Shown here one piece after another: positions 36,206-45,899 of a stretch of DNA of 64,000 nt. The notes beneath the pieces were generated by a model. The model ran no database searches. It had not been told where the DNA came from and was given only the letters and a program-made list of their open reading frames with translations. The position numbers and the translations under genes are program-made. Positions within the stretch are counted from its first letter, which is position 1; every line of letters starts with the position of its first letter. This DNA is from Aedes albopictus (taxonomy: Eukaryota > Arthropoda > Insecta > Diptera > Culicidae). The stretch lies in NCBI RefSeq assembly GCF_035046485.1, contig NC_085137.1, positions 348,368,505-348,432,504 of the forward strand, read 5' to 3'.

Positions 36206-36453
36206 GGACAGACTCGTTAGAATCCCAAAATGACCGCCACAACGGCCGACTTTGGCATCTACTCACGATTTCAAGCGCACAAATCTCTTCTGAAACAAAA
36301 CCAGCGCACCTGATCTTCTTGTTTTAAGCTTATTACAAGTAAGCAAGTACAAAATAAAAAATGCACTATTGTTTGAAGTTTGCTTCTTGAGGTTTGTGCG
36401 CCTGAAGTTCTGGTGCACATTTTGAAGCGGGAGTTCCAGACGTTTGTCCTTAA
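36206..36453. mobile_element. MITE copy, AGAATCCCAAAATG family
   Basis: About 250 bp is closely similar to 44852-45101: both start GA(C/T)T(C/T)GTTAGAATCCC and end AGACGTTTGTCCTTAA, and both contain CAAAACCAGCGCACCTGATC. Both lie against LOA-like LINE fragments. The left end of this copy lacks the TTAAGGA seen in the other. From 36454 to 37063 I see no gene. Confidence 0.75.
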
Positions 36454-37063
36454 GGATGAAAGAGTTGTCTGATGTAGTCGTTAACATTAAAAAATCAAAA
36501 GCAATGTCCAATAAGTCTAATAAATCATGCCCGTTGAGTTTTATTAGATTCTGAAGGCATGCTGGGACCCTGAGTTTTCAAGAATCATGCCAAAAAATTG
36601 ATGACATACATTTTTTTTTGTTAGAAAAAAAGTTACTACTCCAGTATCGCCAAATCAGCTACACTCATACAAGGAATCAATGAGATAGCTGCTTGGGACT
36701 AACAGGCATCTTCAGTGTGTGAGCGTTGGTGGTCTTGTATTTTTAGGCGACAATGGCGCCTGCTGTGTCAGGTTGTAGGTCAATGTGGGGAAGGGGAGGG
36801 ATAGGGAAGTGATGATTGCAATCTCTTGTTGCCAACAGGCCGTTGTGTCCTCTGCGCCTGTACAAGGTCATGCGATGCGGATGTCGGTATACTAGTGGAA
36901 AAATGTTTATTTTTTGGCACAGGGTTCATGCATTGGAGCATGGATGCCAGCCGTAAAGTGATAGATTGTGTGAAGATTACTGTGAAGCGGCACAGTTCGC
37001 TTGGTTGCATAACTTGTAGGCGTTATATAGATTGACACTGTGCTGTGATGAACGATGAAAGAA

Positions 37064-37264
37064 AGGGAAATGGCTTTTTTTTTCAATCCGTTTCTGGTTC
37101 TAGCGATCGCCACAAACATACGAATATACATGAGATGTATATGTAAGGAGAGAGAGAAAGTAGATAGAAAGATACAAAGTAGGAGGAAAAGGACGAGGCA
37201 AGGATTGAACCTAGGACTTTCTTGCATATGAATCAGAAGTGGTAGCCACTAGACCAAGTCCGTC
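37064..37264 (-). repeat. tRNA-derived SINE-like element
   Basis: On the minus strand it reads GACTTGGTCTAGTGGCTACC (A box) and then CTAGGTTCAATCCTTGCC (B box), ending in an A-rich tail next to GGATTG. This layout is typical of tRNA-related SINEs. From 37265 to 38786 only the partial repeat at 37470-37620 is recognised. Confidence 0.65.
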
Positions 37265-37469
37265 TTTGATGTTAGAAAAACTGTTTTCCCTAAATGTGCC
37301 CATCTTGCACTATATGGCGAACTTTTAAACAATATTGTATTCAGAAAAAAAATCCTAAATTAAAAAAATAGGCATGCTTTTGCAAATTTATATTAATTTT
37401 TTATTGTTTTTTTGTAGATAACTATTTATGCTTAGCTTAGCTTAGTCTGACTGCACATATCTTTGGTTG

Positions 37470-37620
37470 CTACTCCGTGATTGACCCAAACCAATGACAG
37501 TTGCACAATGAGTCAACTGAATAATTGTCTGGGAGTGGTCAATATTCTCACTGTGCAAGCTTCAGAGACTCTTTTTAACGGTACAATAACGGTGCCGGCC
37601 ACGGCCTTGCAGTCAAGTTG
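37470..37620. repeat. Dispersed repeat related to 34545-34705
   Basis: It contains CTCCGTGATTGACCCAAAC and later CACTGTGCAAGCTTC and CGGTGCCGGCCACGGCCTTG, in the same order as the other copy. The class is unknown. Confidence 0.45.
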
Positions 37621-38812
37621 GGAGAGGGAAGGAATATTAGTACCAACCTTTGTTATGTGAAAGTTTGCGTTTACCGCACATCTCCAACAAAGGTTGAAGT
37701 TTAGGAAAGGTGTCGTTGGGCCGGAATTCACTCTGTTAATTGATATGGCCTTTTGATTTTAATCCCATAATCGTCGCGCTATAGTTTACTTCACGCGGAA
37801 AGCAAACAAACGATGTGACAAAAAAACAGCCTGCCTCGATATTGTTCGCTTTACGCGATAAGCAAACAATCGATCACCCACATCAGGCACATATACGAGT
37901 ATTCCTGCGCGATACTCTCGATACATTTACAACAAGAAACAATATAATTCTAAACACTAAACACCCACGCATCTATTGTTTTCATTGCCGCGCGAGAACA
38001 ATGGCGAGCACGATCCTGTTGTAGCTAACTATTTATGAAGAAAAATCTCAGTCATATTCGCAATCGTTAGAGATTTGCTCAATAGAGTAAAAAATTAGGT
38101 GTGGTCCGCGGGCGCACTGATAGTTTACGAAGTTCGTCAGATTACAAAAAGTTACGAAACTAATTTCAATTTAGTAACCTTGTACCTACTACTAGCCTCG
38201 ATACTAAGCTTCAGTTTGAATCCAAATTTGCTTGTCGATAAGTACAAAGCAAATTTGTTGATGAAATACGTAAAATGTTGAGCTGCACACCAAAGTATGC
38301 AAAGTTGCATCATAATACAAAGTCTTCATACCCATAAAATTTTATTGGATTCTGAGAGAGAGAGCTGCCTACTACTGGATGAGTTGACGTGAAATTCAAA
38401 ACACCACACAAATATCTGCACACAATACGGCTTCAGTTCCATGGTCACTTGGGTTATTTAATGCCAAAATCACTTTCGGATATCTAGGGCAGTGGGCGAA
38501 ATCCCCCCTAGGGGGCGAAAATCAATCCGAAGGGGAATCGATTTTATTTGATATATCTGTGAACTTGACAAAAAGAAGAAAGCTGAAAATATGCTGCAGG
38601 AGTTTTCAAAGATACATATTTCGTAGGAATCTGGGAAAGCTATAAAACTATTAGGAAATTCGAAATGGATGAGGAAATTAATCACAAGTTTTGTTCTTGA
38701 TTAGTTTTCGACAAAATAAATGCGATGAAGAGGTCCAACTTTATAAGAAATGTTTGTTTTTAATTTATGATCAGATTTATTCAGGACTAGCTGTCCCGGC
38801 AAACTTTGTATA

Positions 38813-38909
38813 GGGCACTGCACTGTTTTGATTTTGACATTTCTTGGCCTTGTTGTTTATAAAATTTCTGTAAGAGTAAAGGCAAAGGAGAGAATTTCAT
38901 GCAGTGCCC
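38813..38909. mobile_element. GGGCACTGCA-ended MITE, tandem copy 1
   Basis: This 97-bp copy has ends GGGCACTGCA and TGCAGTGCCC, with TATA on both sides. The right TATA is shared with the next copy. Confidence 0.88.
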
Positions 38910-38913
38910 TATA

Positions 38914-39022
38914 GGGCACTGCATTGTTATGATTTTGTATGGGATTTTGAAGTTTCTTGGCCTTGTTGTTTACAAAATTTCTGTAAGAGTGAAAGAGAAG
39001 GAGATAATTTCATGCAGTGCCC
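38914..39022. mobile_element. GGGCACTGCA-ended MITE, tandem copy 2
   Basis: This 109-bp copy is in the same orientation with the same ends. TATA lies at 38910-38913 and 39023-39026. It preserves the empty target site of the nested insertion seen in the copy at 4865-5123. Confidence 0.88.
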
Positions 39023-39941
39023 TATAGCCATTATTATGGTGGTTTAAAAGCTGTTGAGTTTTTGCAGCACCGCACTCTAGATTGGTTCAATTTCGATCGG
39101 GCTGAATTTCTTCCCAGCTCATTGAAATTCATTAATTTCACTATTTTCATGACTTCTTAGATGATTTTCCCAACTTTTCTACTTATAAACACAGCCACAA
39201 TTTGCACTCATCATTTTGTTATCTAAAAACGATGCCCAGAGTTCGAACTTTTGCCAAATCTTCAAATTCCAAGCAGATTAATCAATGAACCCAAGCTTAA
39301 CCTTATGCCATGATTAATAACACCTGTGCACAAAACACATAACGGTTTTGAAGATATTAACATTTTTCGCGATTGTCGTACCTGACCATGCTAAATTTTC
39401 AACGTTTTCGTGCAAGATTTTTTTCCTCTTGTCTTTAATCTGAAATAACTTTTCACTCGTTGCAAGAAAATCTAGTCTATGATCAGACTGCGGTAAAAGA
39501 ATGATGATTGTGATCATTGAGAGCGCCACTGGAAAATATGCCATGCGTCCGGATTTTAAGTGGACAATGCTTTATCCTCCAAAATCTCATATGAATTCAA
39601 TTGATTGATTGATTTGTCTTTATTAAAGAGTCTTTCATATGAATTCAATGGGATACCACAACATTAGGATCCAAGATAAAATGTTGTTGCCATAATAGGA
39701 ACAGTGTGCCTAATTTTATGATATGATTTTATATGAATTGAGTCGAAAATTTTCAAGAACATATGCTACGCAAGAAAAGCTGGTAAAACTTTAAAAACAA
39801 AACATTCAAACAAAACAATCAAACACCTGGTAGACTAACTTGAGCTTTGAGCATAACTACGAGTTCAAGTTCAAGGGCGGGTTCGATTTTGTTTGGCATC
39901 CGACCGAACGAAGAAGCGGAAAGGCACAAGACGCAACAAAT

Positions 39942-40194
39942 CTGGAGCTTGATTTGAATAGGTCGTATGTGCTTTTGTCGATATAAAATTCGATCAGTTT
40001 ATTTTAGTCATTGTAGCAATATGGCAGATATTTTGCAAACTTTTAATGATGGAACAGAAAGCCTGTTTTGTGAGGATTTTGCTGTATGTATAAACTTTGC
40101 TCAATTTCAACGGTTTTCTCTATAATAAGCGAATCCAAGTGATCGAATTTTTAATCGACAAAAGCACATACGACCTATTCAAATCGAGCTCCAG
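39942..40194. mobile_element. 253-bp MITE with CTGGAGCT(T/C)GATTTGAAT ends
   Basis: The left end CTGGAGCTTGATTTGAATAG and the right end are inverted copies with one mismatch over about 40 bases, continuing into GGTCGTATGTGCTTTTGTCG. The target duplication is unresolved. From 40195 to 41640 I see no gene. Confidence 0.8.
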
Positions 40195-41639
40195 AAATAC
40201 TCAAAGCTTACCTCAACCGCTATGTTTTGCTTGTATGCTATTATCGACCGGCCATGGTTTAGGTAGGTAGTTGAAGTTGACGCTCTTGCGTGGCCAGTGT
40301 AAAACGTAAAGCATAAACTCTGCAAATCTGAAGAATTTGTCGAGTGAGACATGACCTCGGCCCAAGTCACGCGGCACCGGGCATCGATTGAGTCAGTGAC
40401 CTTGATACTTCGTGGGATAAAATTAACGGTTATTTTTCTAGTCAATTTTAATGCGACAGAGTAGGAAAAGACAAAGCTTAAAATTGTTCGAAACGAATGT
40501 CATTCGCACCTAACGGTGCCAAATAATTGCAATCGATTAGATTAGATCGTGCGCGGAATCCAATGAATTTCCCATTACGTATCGTATGGACATGGCCAAA
40601 AAAGTCTGTTTCTTTGGCACCTCTGTACAAAGTATTCTTCATCTTGAAATTGATGATCTAATCATTTAGCCCTGGTAATCAAAACATTTTATTTCCATTT
40701 TTCAATAGATATACAAGAGTATATTTCACTGCAAAGGATGTCATTGAAGAGCTCTCATTCAAAGCACAATGATTAATGCAGTATTAATTTCTTAAACCAA
40801 TGAAAGAAAAAAGAAAAAATCTCTGGAAAGCACGTGTCAAGAAACATCATAATGTGTTCGCAGATGTTTACTGCCAGTTGCCACTGTAGGTGGTGGCTGG
40901 TTGCAAGTGCAACAGCTAAACAAATGGCAAGGGCAATTCCACTTTGATGATGCAAGCACGCAAATAAGCTCATGCCGATGGGCCTCATTATTATCGTGAG
41001 TGAAAAGGCTAGAGATGCATTTTGGTTGCACAGAGATTGGGTGTAATACTTTAGTTTGTATGCATTTACATGTTTCAATTGCAACACTAATTGAAGTACA
41101 ATTCTAAAGCTATAACCATATTTAAATGTAACGACATTAATATTTGTTCCCTATTGCATTTCACAGATTTCTTTTCACAAAAATCCGAGTTTCTTGGGAT
41201 TTTCATTTTTGAACCACGAAGAGACAAACAAAATCACTAGAAAACTCCTACAAACTTTCAACGTGTACCAACTAAGCCGTTGAATACACACTCAAGCCTC
41301 GGTCCATCGTTAGTTCTTATGAATGTGTGGAAATCACGTTTATTCGTGAAAAATCGTTGTGTAAGTCAAAGCTATTATGCGAATTACGCGAGAAATAAAC
41401 AGTACTCTAGAAATTCCTACTTGCATTACGCATACGATTTTTTTTTTATTTTCCGCCTTCTTATCAACTAGGAACCTATCAGGAAATGTATCGAGGTTGA
41501 TAGTCGAGCAAAATGAACGTATTGCTCTTATCTGTCGTTCTTTCTTGCTTTTCGGCTACTGTCAAGCATTCGAAATTTTAAAAGTATTTCAGGTATTTGA
41601 GATCAGATTTTATTGACGAATTTCTCCTATGATTCTTGT

Positions 41640-41835
41640 GAAACTTTAGACAGTCAAATAAACATATATCTGCGGATACCGCTGAGTGAAATGTTTCTAG
41701 TAATTTTCTAGAATGTGACGATTCAATATGACGTCATGCGCTCTATCGGTGTTGTTGGAATGGTGACGTCATGCTCGTTGGGATACAGTGGATTCATCTC
41801 CGCGGATCTATGATGACTCTACTATCTATATACGA
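41640..41835. mobile_element. Decayed relative of the 11363-11584 MITE
   Basis: The right end GATCTATG..GACTCTACTATCTATA matches the 222-bp element, and TGACGTCATG words occur in matching positions. The left end is degenerate. Confidence 0.5.
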
Positions 41836-41919
41836 AATCATGACAGTATATGCGTTATCTTCGGCTGTTCGGGCTCGAAAGAAGTTGATCATCAATATTA
41901 ATTCTATTCTCGATCAGCC

Positions 41920-44419
41920 TAGATAGCCGTGTAGTGTCGGTAGCAGTTCCTTCAACTGGCTAAGAATTTCACTACAGATTTCCTAATCCGGTGGTAAAAG
42001 TCCACCAAACAGGCGACCCCTAATGCATGGTGTCAAGCGGCTTAATGCGTACCGTGCCTAGAAATGGGTGGTTAGGAGGTCCAATAAAAACCTAACCGTT
42101 AACGGTGCGTGTTCACAATATTTTGCCCTTACTGTGTTCAACGGAGCAATGATGCAGTGAACCTTATTTGTCTCCGGGTTAATCGGCTACTTTTTTAAGT
42201 CTCAATTCCGAGGCTTAAGAAAAGTGGGAAAATGCAATTTTTCATGTCAGGAATTAAGTTCGTACAGGTAAAGCTTCATCATGCAAAAGGTGATTCTGCT
42301 GTGTTGAGTCGAAGGTTTAAAAAAGAAAGACTGGAAGTGGCGCTTATTATTCAAGAGCCATGGTCCAACAAACGAAAGATTCTAGGAGTTCTGACACAAA
42401 ATAATAAACTATATTATGATGAGCAACAAGTCTCACAGAACTGCTGTCTTAGTACGTAAAACGTTAAAATGATATCCAATTATTTATTATTAGAGTTTGT
42501 CAGAAGGGACATTGTTACACTGTTACAGTCATGGTAGAGGTATCAACCACTAGGAATAACACTGAGATCGCTGTGGCTTCAGCTTATTTTCCTGGTGACG
42601 CGCATCATACGATTTGGGGTGGCCTTTCGGTTAATCCGAGTAAAACATCTATTGTTCTTTTCACGGAAAGGCGAAACCGTAATGGCGTTCGACCTTTGCG
42701 TCTCTTTGATTCTGAAATCGATGTGACTGAACAGGTAAAGTACGTTGGAGTCATTCTTGATTCCAAGCTTTCCTGGACACCTCACATTGAGTTCAGAATC
42801 AAGAAAGCTTGTATGGCCTTCGGGCAATGCCGGCGTACTTTTGGTACAACTTGGGGTCTAAAACCCAAGTATATCAAATGGATTTACACAACTGTGGTTC
42901 GGCCAATATTGGCTTATGGATGTCTTGTGTGGTGGCAAAAGGGTGAAGTGAGAACGGTCCAATCAAAATTAGGCCATCTCCAAAGGATGTGCTTAATGGC
43001 GATGTCTGGAGCGTTCTCTTCAACTCCTACGGCAGCGCTAGAAGTTCTCTTTGACGTTGCCCCACTACACATTCATCTCAAACAAGAAGCCCTATCTTGC
43101 ACTTACCGGTTACGGGTACTCGGTCTACTAGAGGAAACTCCTGTGAACCGCAGTTCAACACACATCTCGTTGTTTCCACTTTTGGTGAATTGGGACAAAA
43201 TTGTCCTTGCTCCAAGTGATCTTACAATTGCTTGTAATTTTCCATATAGGACATTTTCCACGAAATTCCCTTCCCGGGAAGAGTGGACATCTGGTTATCT
43301 GGAAAGAAGTATTTCAGACGGCATCGTATGTTACACTGATGGCTCCCTTCTCGAAGGTCGAGCAGGTGCTGGTGTTTATTCTCGTGAGCTAAGGCTGTAT
43401 CAGTCTTATTCACTTGGTAGACACTGTACCGTTTTTCAGGCCGAAATCTTTGCTCTTATGTGCGGAGTGCAATCAGCACTTCAGCAGCACGTAATGGGCA
43501 AAGTAATATACTTCTGTTAAGATAGCCAGGCTGCTATTAAAGCACTTGCTTCGCCCAACTCCAGGTCGAAGATAGTTATCGCTTGTCGAACTCAAATCGA
43601 GGAGCTGAATTCAGCAAACGCTGTTCACCTTCTATGGGTACCTGGTCATTCTTCCATCGCTGGAAATGAATTGGCTGATGAGTTAGCTCGCTCTGGAGCA
43701 TCACATGACTTCATTGGCCCTGAGCCAGCTATTCCGATATCGAAGTGTTGGATTAAGCTTCAGATTCACACCTGGGCTGTCACTCAACACAGACAATATT
43801 GGAATAGTTTGGAGTCATGTCGTCAAACCAAATTGTATAGTGCTGAGCCATCTCTACGGGTGGCGAAGTATCTAACTAATCTGTCTAAGCAGAATTGCAG
43901 CATGCTGGTCAAAGCATTGACTGGCCACTGTCGACTCAGCTATCACATGGCGAATATTCAGCAAGCTGATTCATTTGCCTGTGATAGCTGTGAATCCGAT
44001 TATGGAACTTCGTATCATTTGATATGTAACTGTCCAGTTTTCGCGCAACTGCGTTTCCGAGTATTCGGTAAACACTTATTAAGTGAAACTGACTTCAGAA
44101 ACCTGAATCTTCAGGATATTCTGTTGTTCTTAACCCGCTGTGGTAAAGAGCTATAGGCTCTCTTTCGCTTTATGCCTTATTACAGTGCCCTTTTCAGGGC
44201 GCTGTTTGAACCCATTGTGGTACGCTTGTGCGTTAGTACCCTCTTCCAGGGTATTTTTCCTATTTCCCTACCTGTCCCTATCCCCATCCAAATCCTTTTT
44301 CCTTCCTTTTCCCTCAGGTAGATGATGAAATAGGCTGTTATTTTGGCGATGGCACAAATGTCCCAAATGGAGGATAACGTGCCTCTGGAGCCGGCCTTCT
44401 GATACCTGATACCTGATAC
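41920..44419 (+). pseudogene. LOA/Lian-like LINE with internal deletion (endonuclease, RT tail, RNase H)
   Basis: An apparent 5' UTR is followed at 42232 by the endonuclease start (KFVQVKLHHAKGDSAVLSRR, then ALIIQEPW). A stop and frameshift follow, then AVASAYFPGDAHHTIWG fused directly to the C-terminal part of RT (LSVNPSKTSIVLFTERRNRN, YVGVILDSKLSWTPHI). An internal deletion has removed the RT core. An RNase H domain follows: CYTDGSLLEGRAGAGVYS, AEIFALMCG, DSQAAIKAL and VPGHSSIAGNELADELARSG carry the acidic and histidine positions. A TAA interrupts it just before DSQAA. The C-terminus has a zinc-knuckle-like C-x2-C pattern with later H and C (FACDSCESDYGTSYHLICNC). The tail is a GATACCT repeat. 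It is a dead copy. The clade is inferred from RNase H presence and resemblance. Confidence 0.8.
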
Positions 44420-44850
44420 TAGGAATAACACTGAGATCGCTGTGGCTTCAGCTTATTTTCCTGGTGACGCGTATCATACGATTTGGGGTAGTATACGGAT
44501 ATTAACAGTCGAGGTGACTATCTGTCTTCCCAAAATATAGACATTTGCAATAATGGCGATAAATCCACTTTCTCAAATGCAATCAGACCAGAGGTCTTGG
44601 ATCTAACACTGTGCAATGCTGCAATCTTTGACTAGGTCACAAACTGACATGTGTCAGATGAGATTTCATAAACATATAATCTTTATTTGGAATGGTGGAG
44701 ATTATTCTAGAACCGCATTTAGAAATCCCAGGAAGGCAAACTGGGAGCAATATATAGAATTCGCGTTTATTTTCAATGGGAGAAACTATCGATTCAACCA
44801 TTCAAGTTAGAATCATTTCCTCCAAGGGTAAATGAAAACATCATCAATTC
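44420..44850 (+). pseudogene. LOA-like LINE endonuclease fragment, second copy
   Basis: It begins with the same 70 bases as 42553-42623 (CTAGGAATAACACTGAGATC onward) directly after the GATACCT tail of the previous copy. It then continues as endonuclease (LDLTLCNAAIFD in one frame, HKHIIFI and NWEQY in another). It is frameshifted and truncated. Confidence 0.7.
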
Positions 44851-44851
44851 C

Positions 44852-45101
44852 TTTAAGGATAGACTTGTTAGAATCCCAAAATGGCCGCTACAATGGCCGA
44901 CTTCGGTACCTACTCACGATATCGAGCGCACAAATCTCATCGTAAACAAAACCAGCGCACCTGATCTTCTTATTTAAAGTTTATTACAAGTGAGCAAGAA
45001 CAGAATAATAAAATTCACTGTTGTTTGAAGCTTGGTTCTTGAGATTTGTGCGTCTGAAATTCTGACGCAGTATTAGAGCGGGATTTCAAGACGTTTGTCC
45101 T
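44852..45101. mobile_element. MITE copy, AGAATCCCAAAATG family, with TTAAGGA ends
   Basis: The left TTTAAGGATAGACTTGTTAG and the right AGACGTTTGTCCTTAA are imperfect inverted repeats of about 25 bases. TTAA at both borders could be a target duplication of the piggyBac type. It is the partner of 36206-36453. Confidence 0.7.
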
Positions 45102-45387
45102 TAACAGCAGTTACCCCACCATACAAACGTCTTCAACTAGAGACGTGCCATGGTGGAACTTTAAACTGGATCGCCTTAGAAAAAACGGGAAATTGAACTC
45201 AGTACAGGAAAGCTCTAATGGTCATAAGCACCAACGCAGTTGATACGAGATTTAATCTCGATTTGCGAAAATCCAGATTAAATTTAAATACTCCGTTCGG
45301 TAAGCTCCAAGAGAGGATTAATCGAAGGAAGCACGAGAAGTACGCAGCCATTCTCTCTCTTGTTCTTTTTTTTTGAGTGGGAGAGTG

Positions 45388-45793
45388 CCCGAGCAGGAGA
45401 AAATAGCTGAGGAATACCAAACTCAGGTATGGAAAACCGAATACCTACAACCTGAATGAGGTATTAAGAAGCCCTGCATAAGAGGTAAAATACCTAAAAT
45501 AATAACTGGTTCATATTCTGCGCATAACACGTGAATAATAACATCAGGTATGATAATACCTGAATAATAATCGGCGATTTTTCCATACAAATAGCAATTT
45601 TCCCATAATTGAATAATACTTCAAGCAGTCCTCAACACCAAACCAATAGCTCGTTGAGGTATTACATCAATACCTACAAAATACCAAAATGAGTTATTTT
45701 CAATACTTGGATAACCGACCAATACCTAGCCCTGGTATGATACCTAAGTTTGGTATTCTCCAGTTATGTGTCAGTTATTCATTCCTGCTCGGG
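45388..45793. mobile_element. 406-bp inverted-repeat element filled with AGGTAT/ATACCT words
   Basis: The ends are CCCGAGCAGGAGAAAATAGC and its approximate inverse (TTCCTGCTCGGG). More than ten AGGTAT, ATACCT or close variants in both orientations lie inside. No coding frame is seen. Confidence 0.65.
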
Positions 45794-45899
45794 TGTGCTC
45801 GCAAAAGTGTCAATTCCAATCAGCTGGTGTTTATTTACTTTTTTTTTGCAAAACAGATTGTTCCGCCTGCGATGGACAGTGATCGGCCTGTTGGAAATA

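Larger units (their letters stand above)
38787..39300. mobile_element. Second copy of the CTAGCTGTCCCGGCAAAC repeat, carrying two MITEs
   Basis: It starts CTAGCTGTCCCGGCAAACTT like the copy at 24031 and, after the two insertions, continues with GGTGGTTT and CGCACTCTAGATTGGTT(C/T)AA in the same order. The right end is not sharp. Confidence 0.6.

Noticed and set aside
42531..44156. A host protein-coding gene of 329 plus 161 codons
   Set aside because: The translation is the RT tail and RNase H of a non-LTR retrotransposon with a stop in the RNase H domain.
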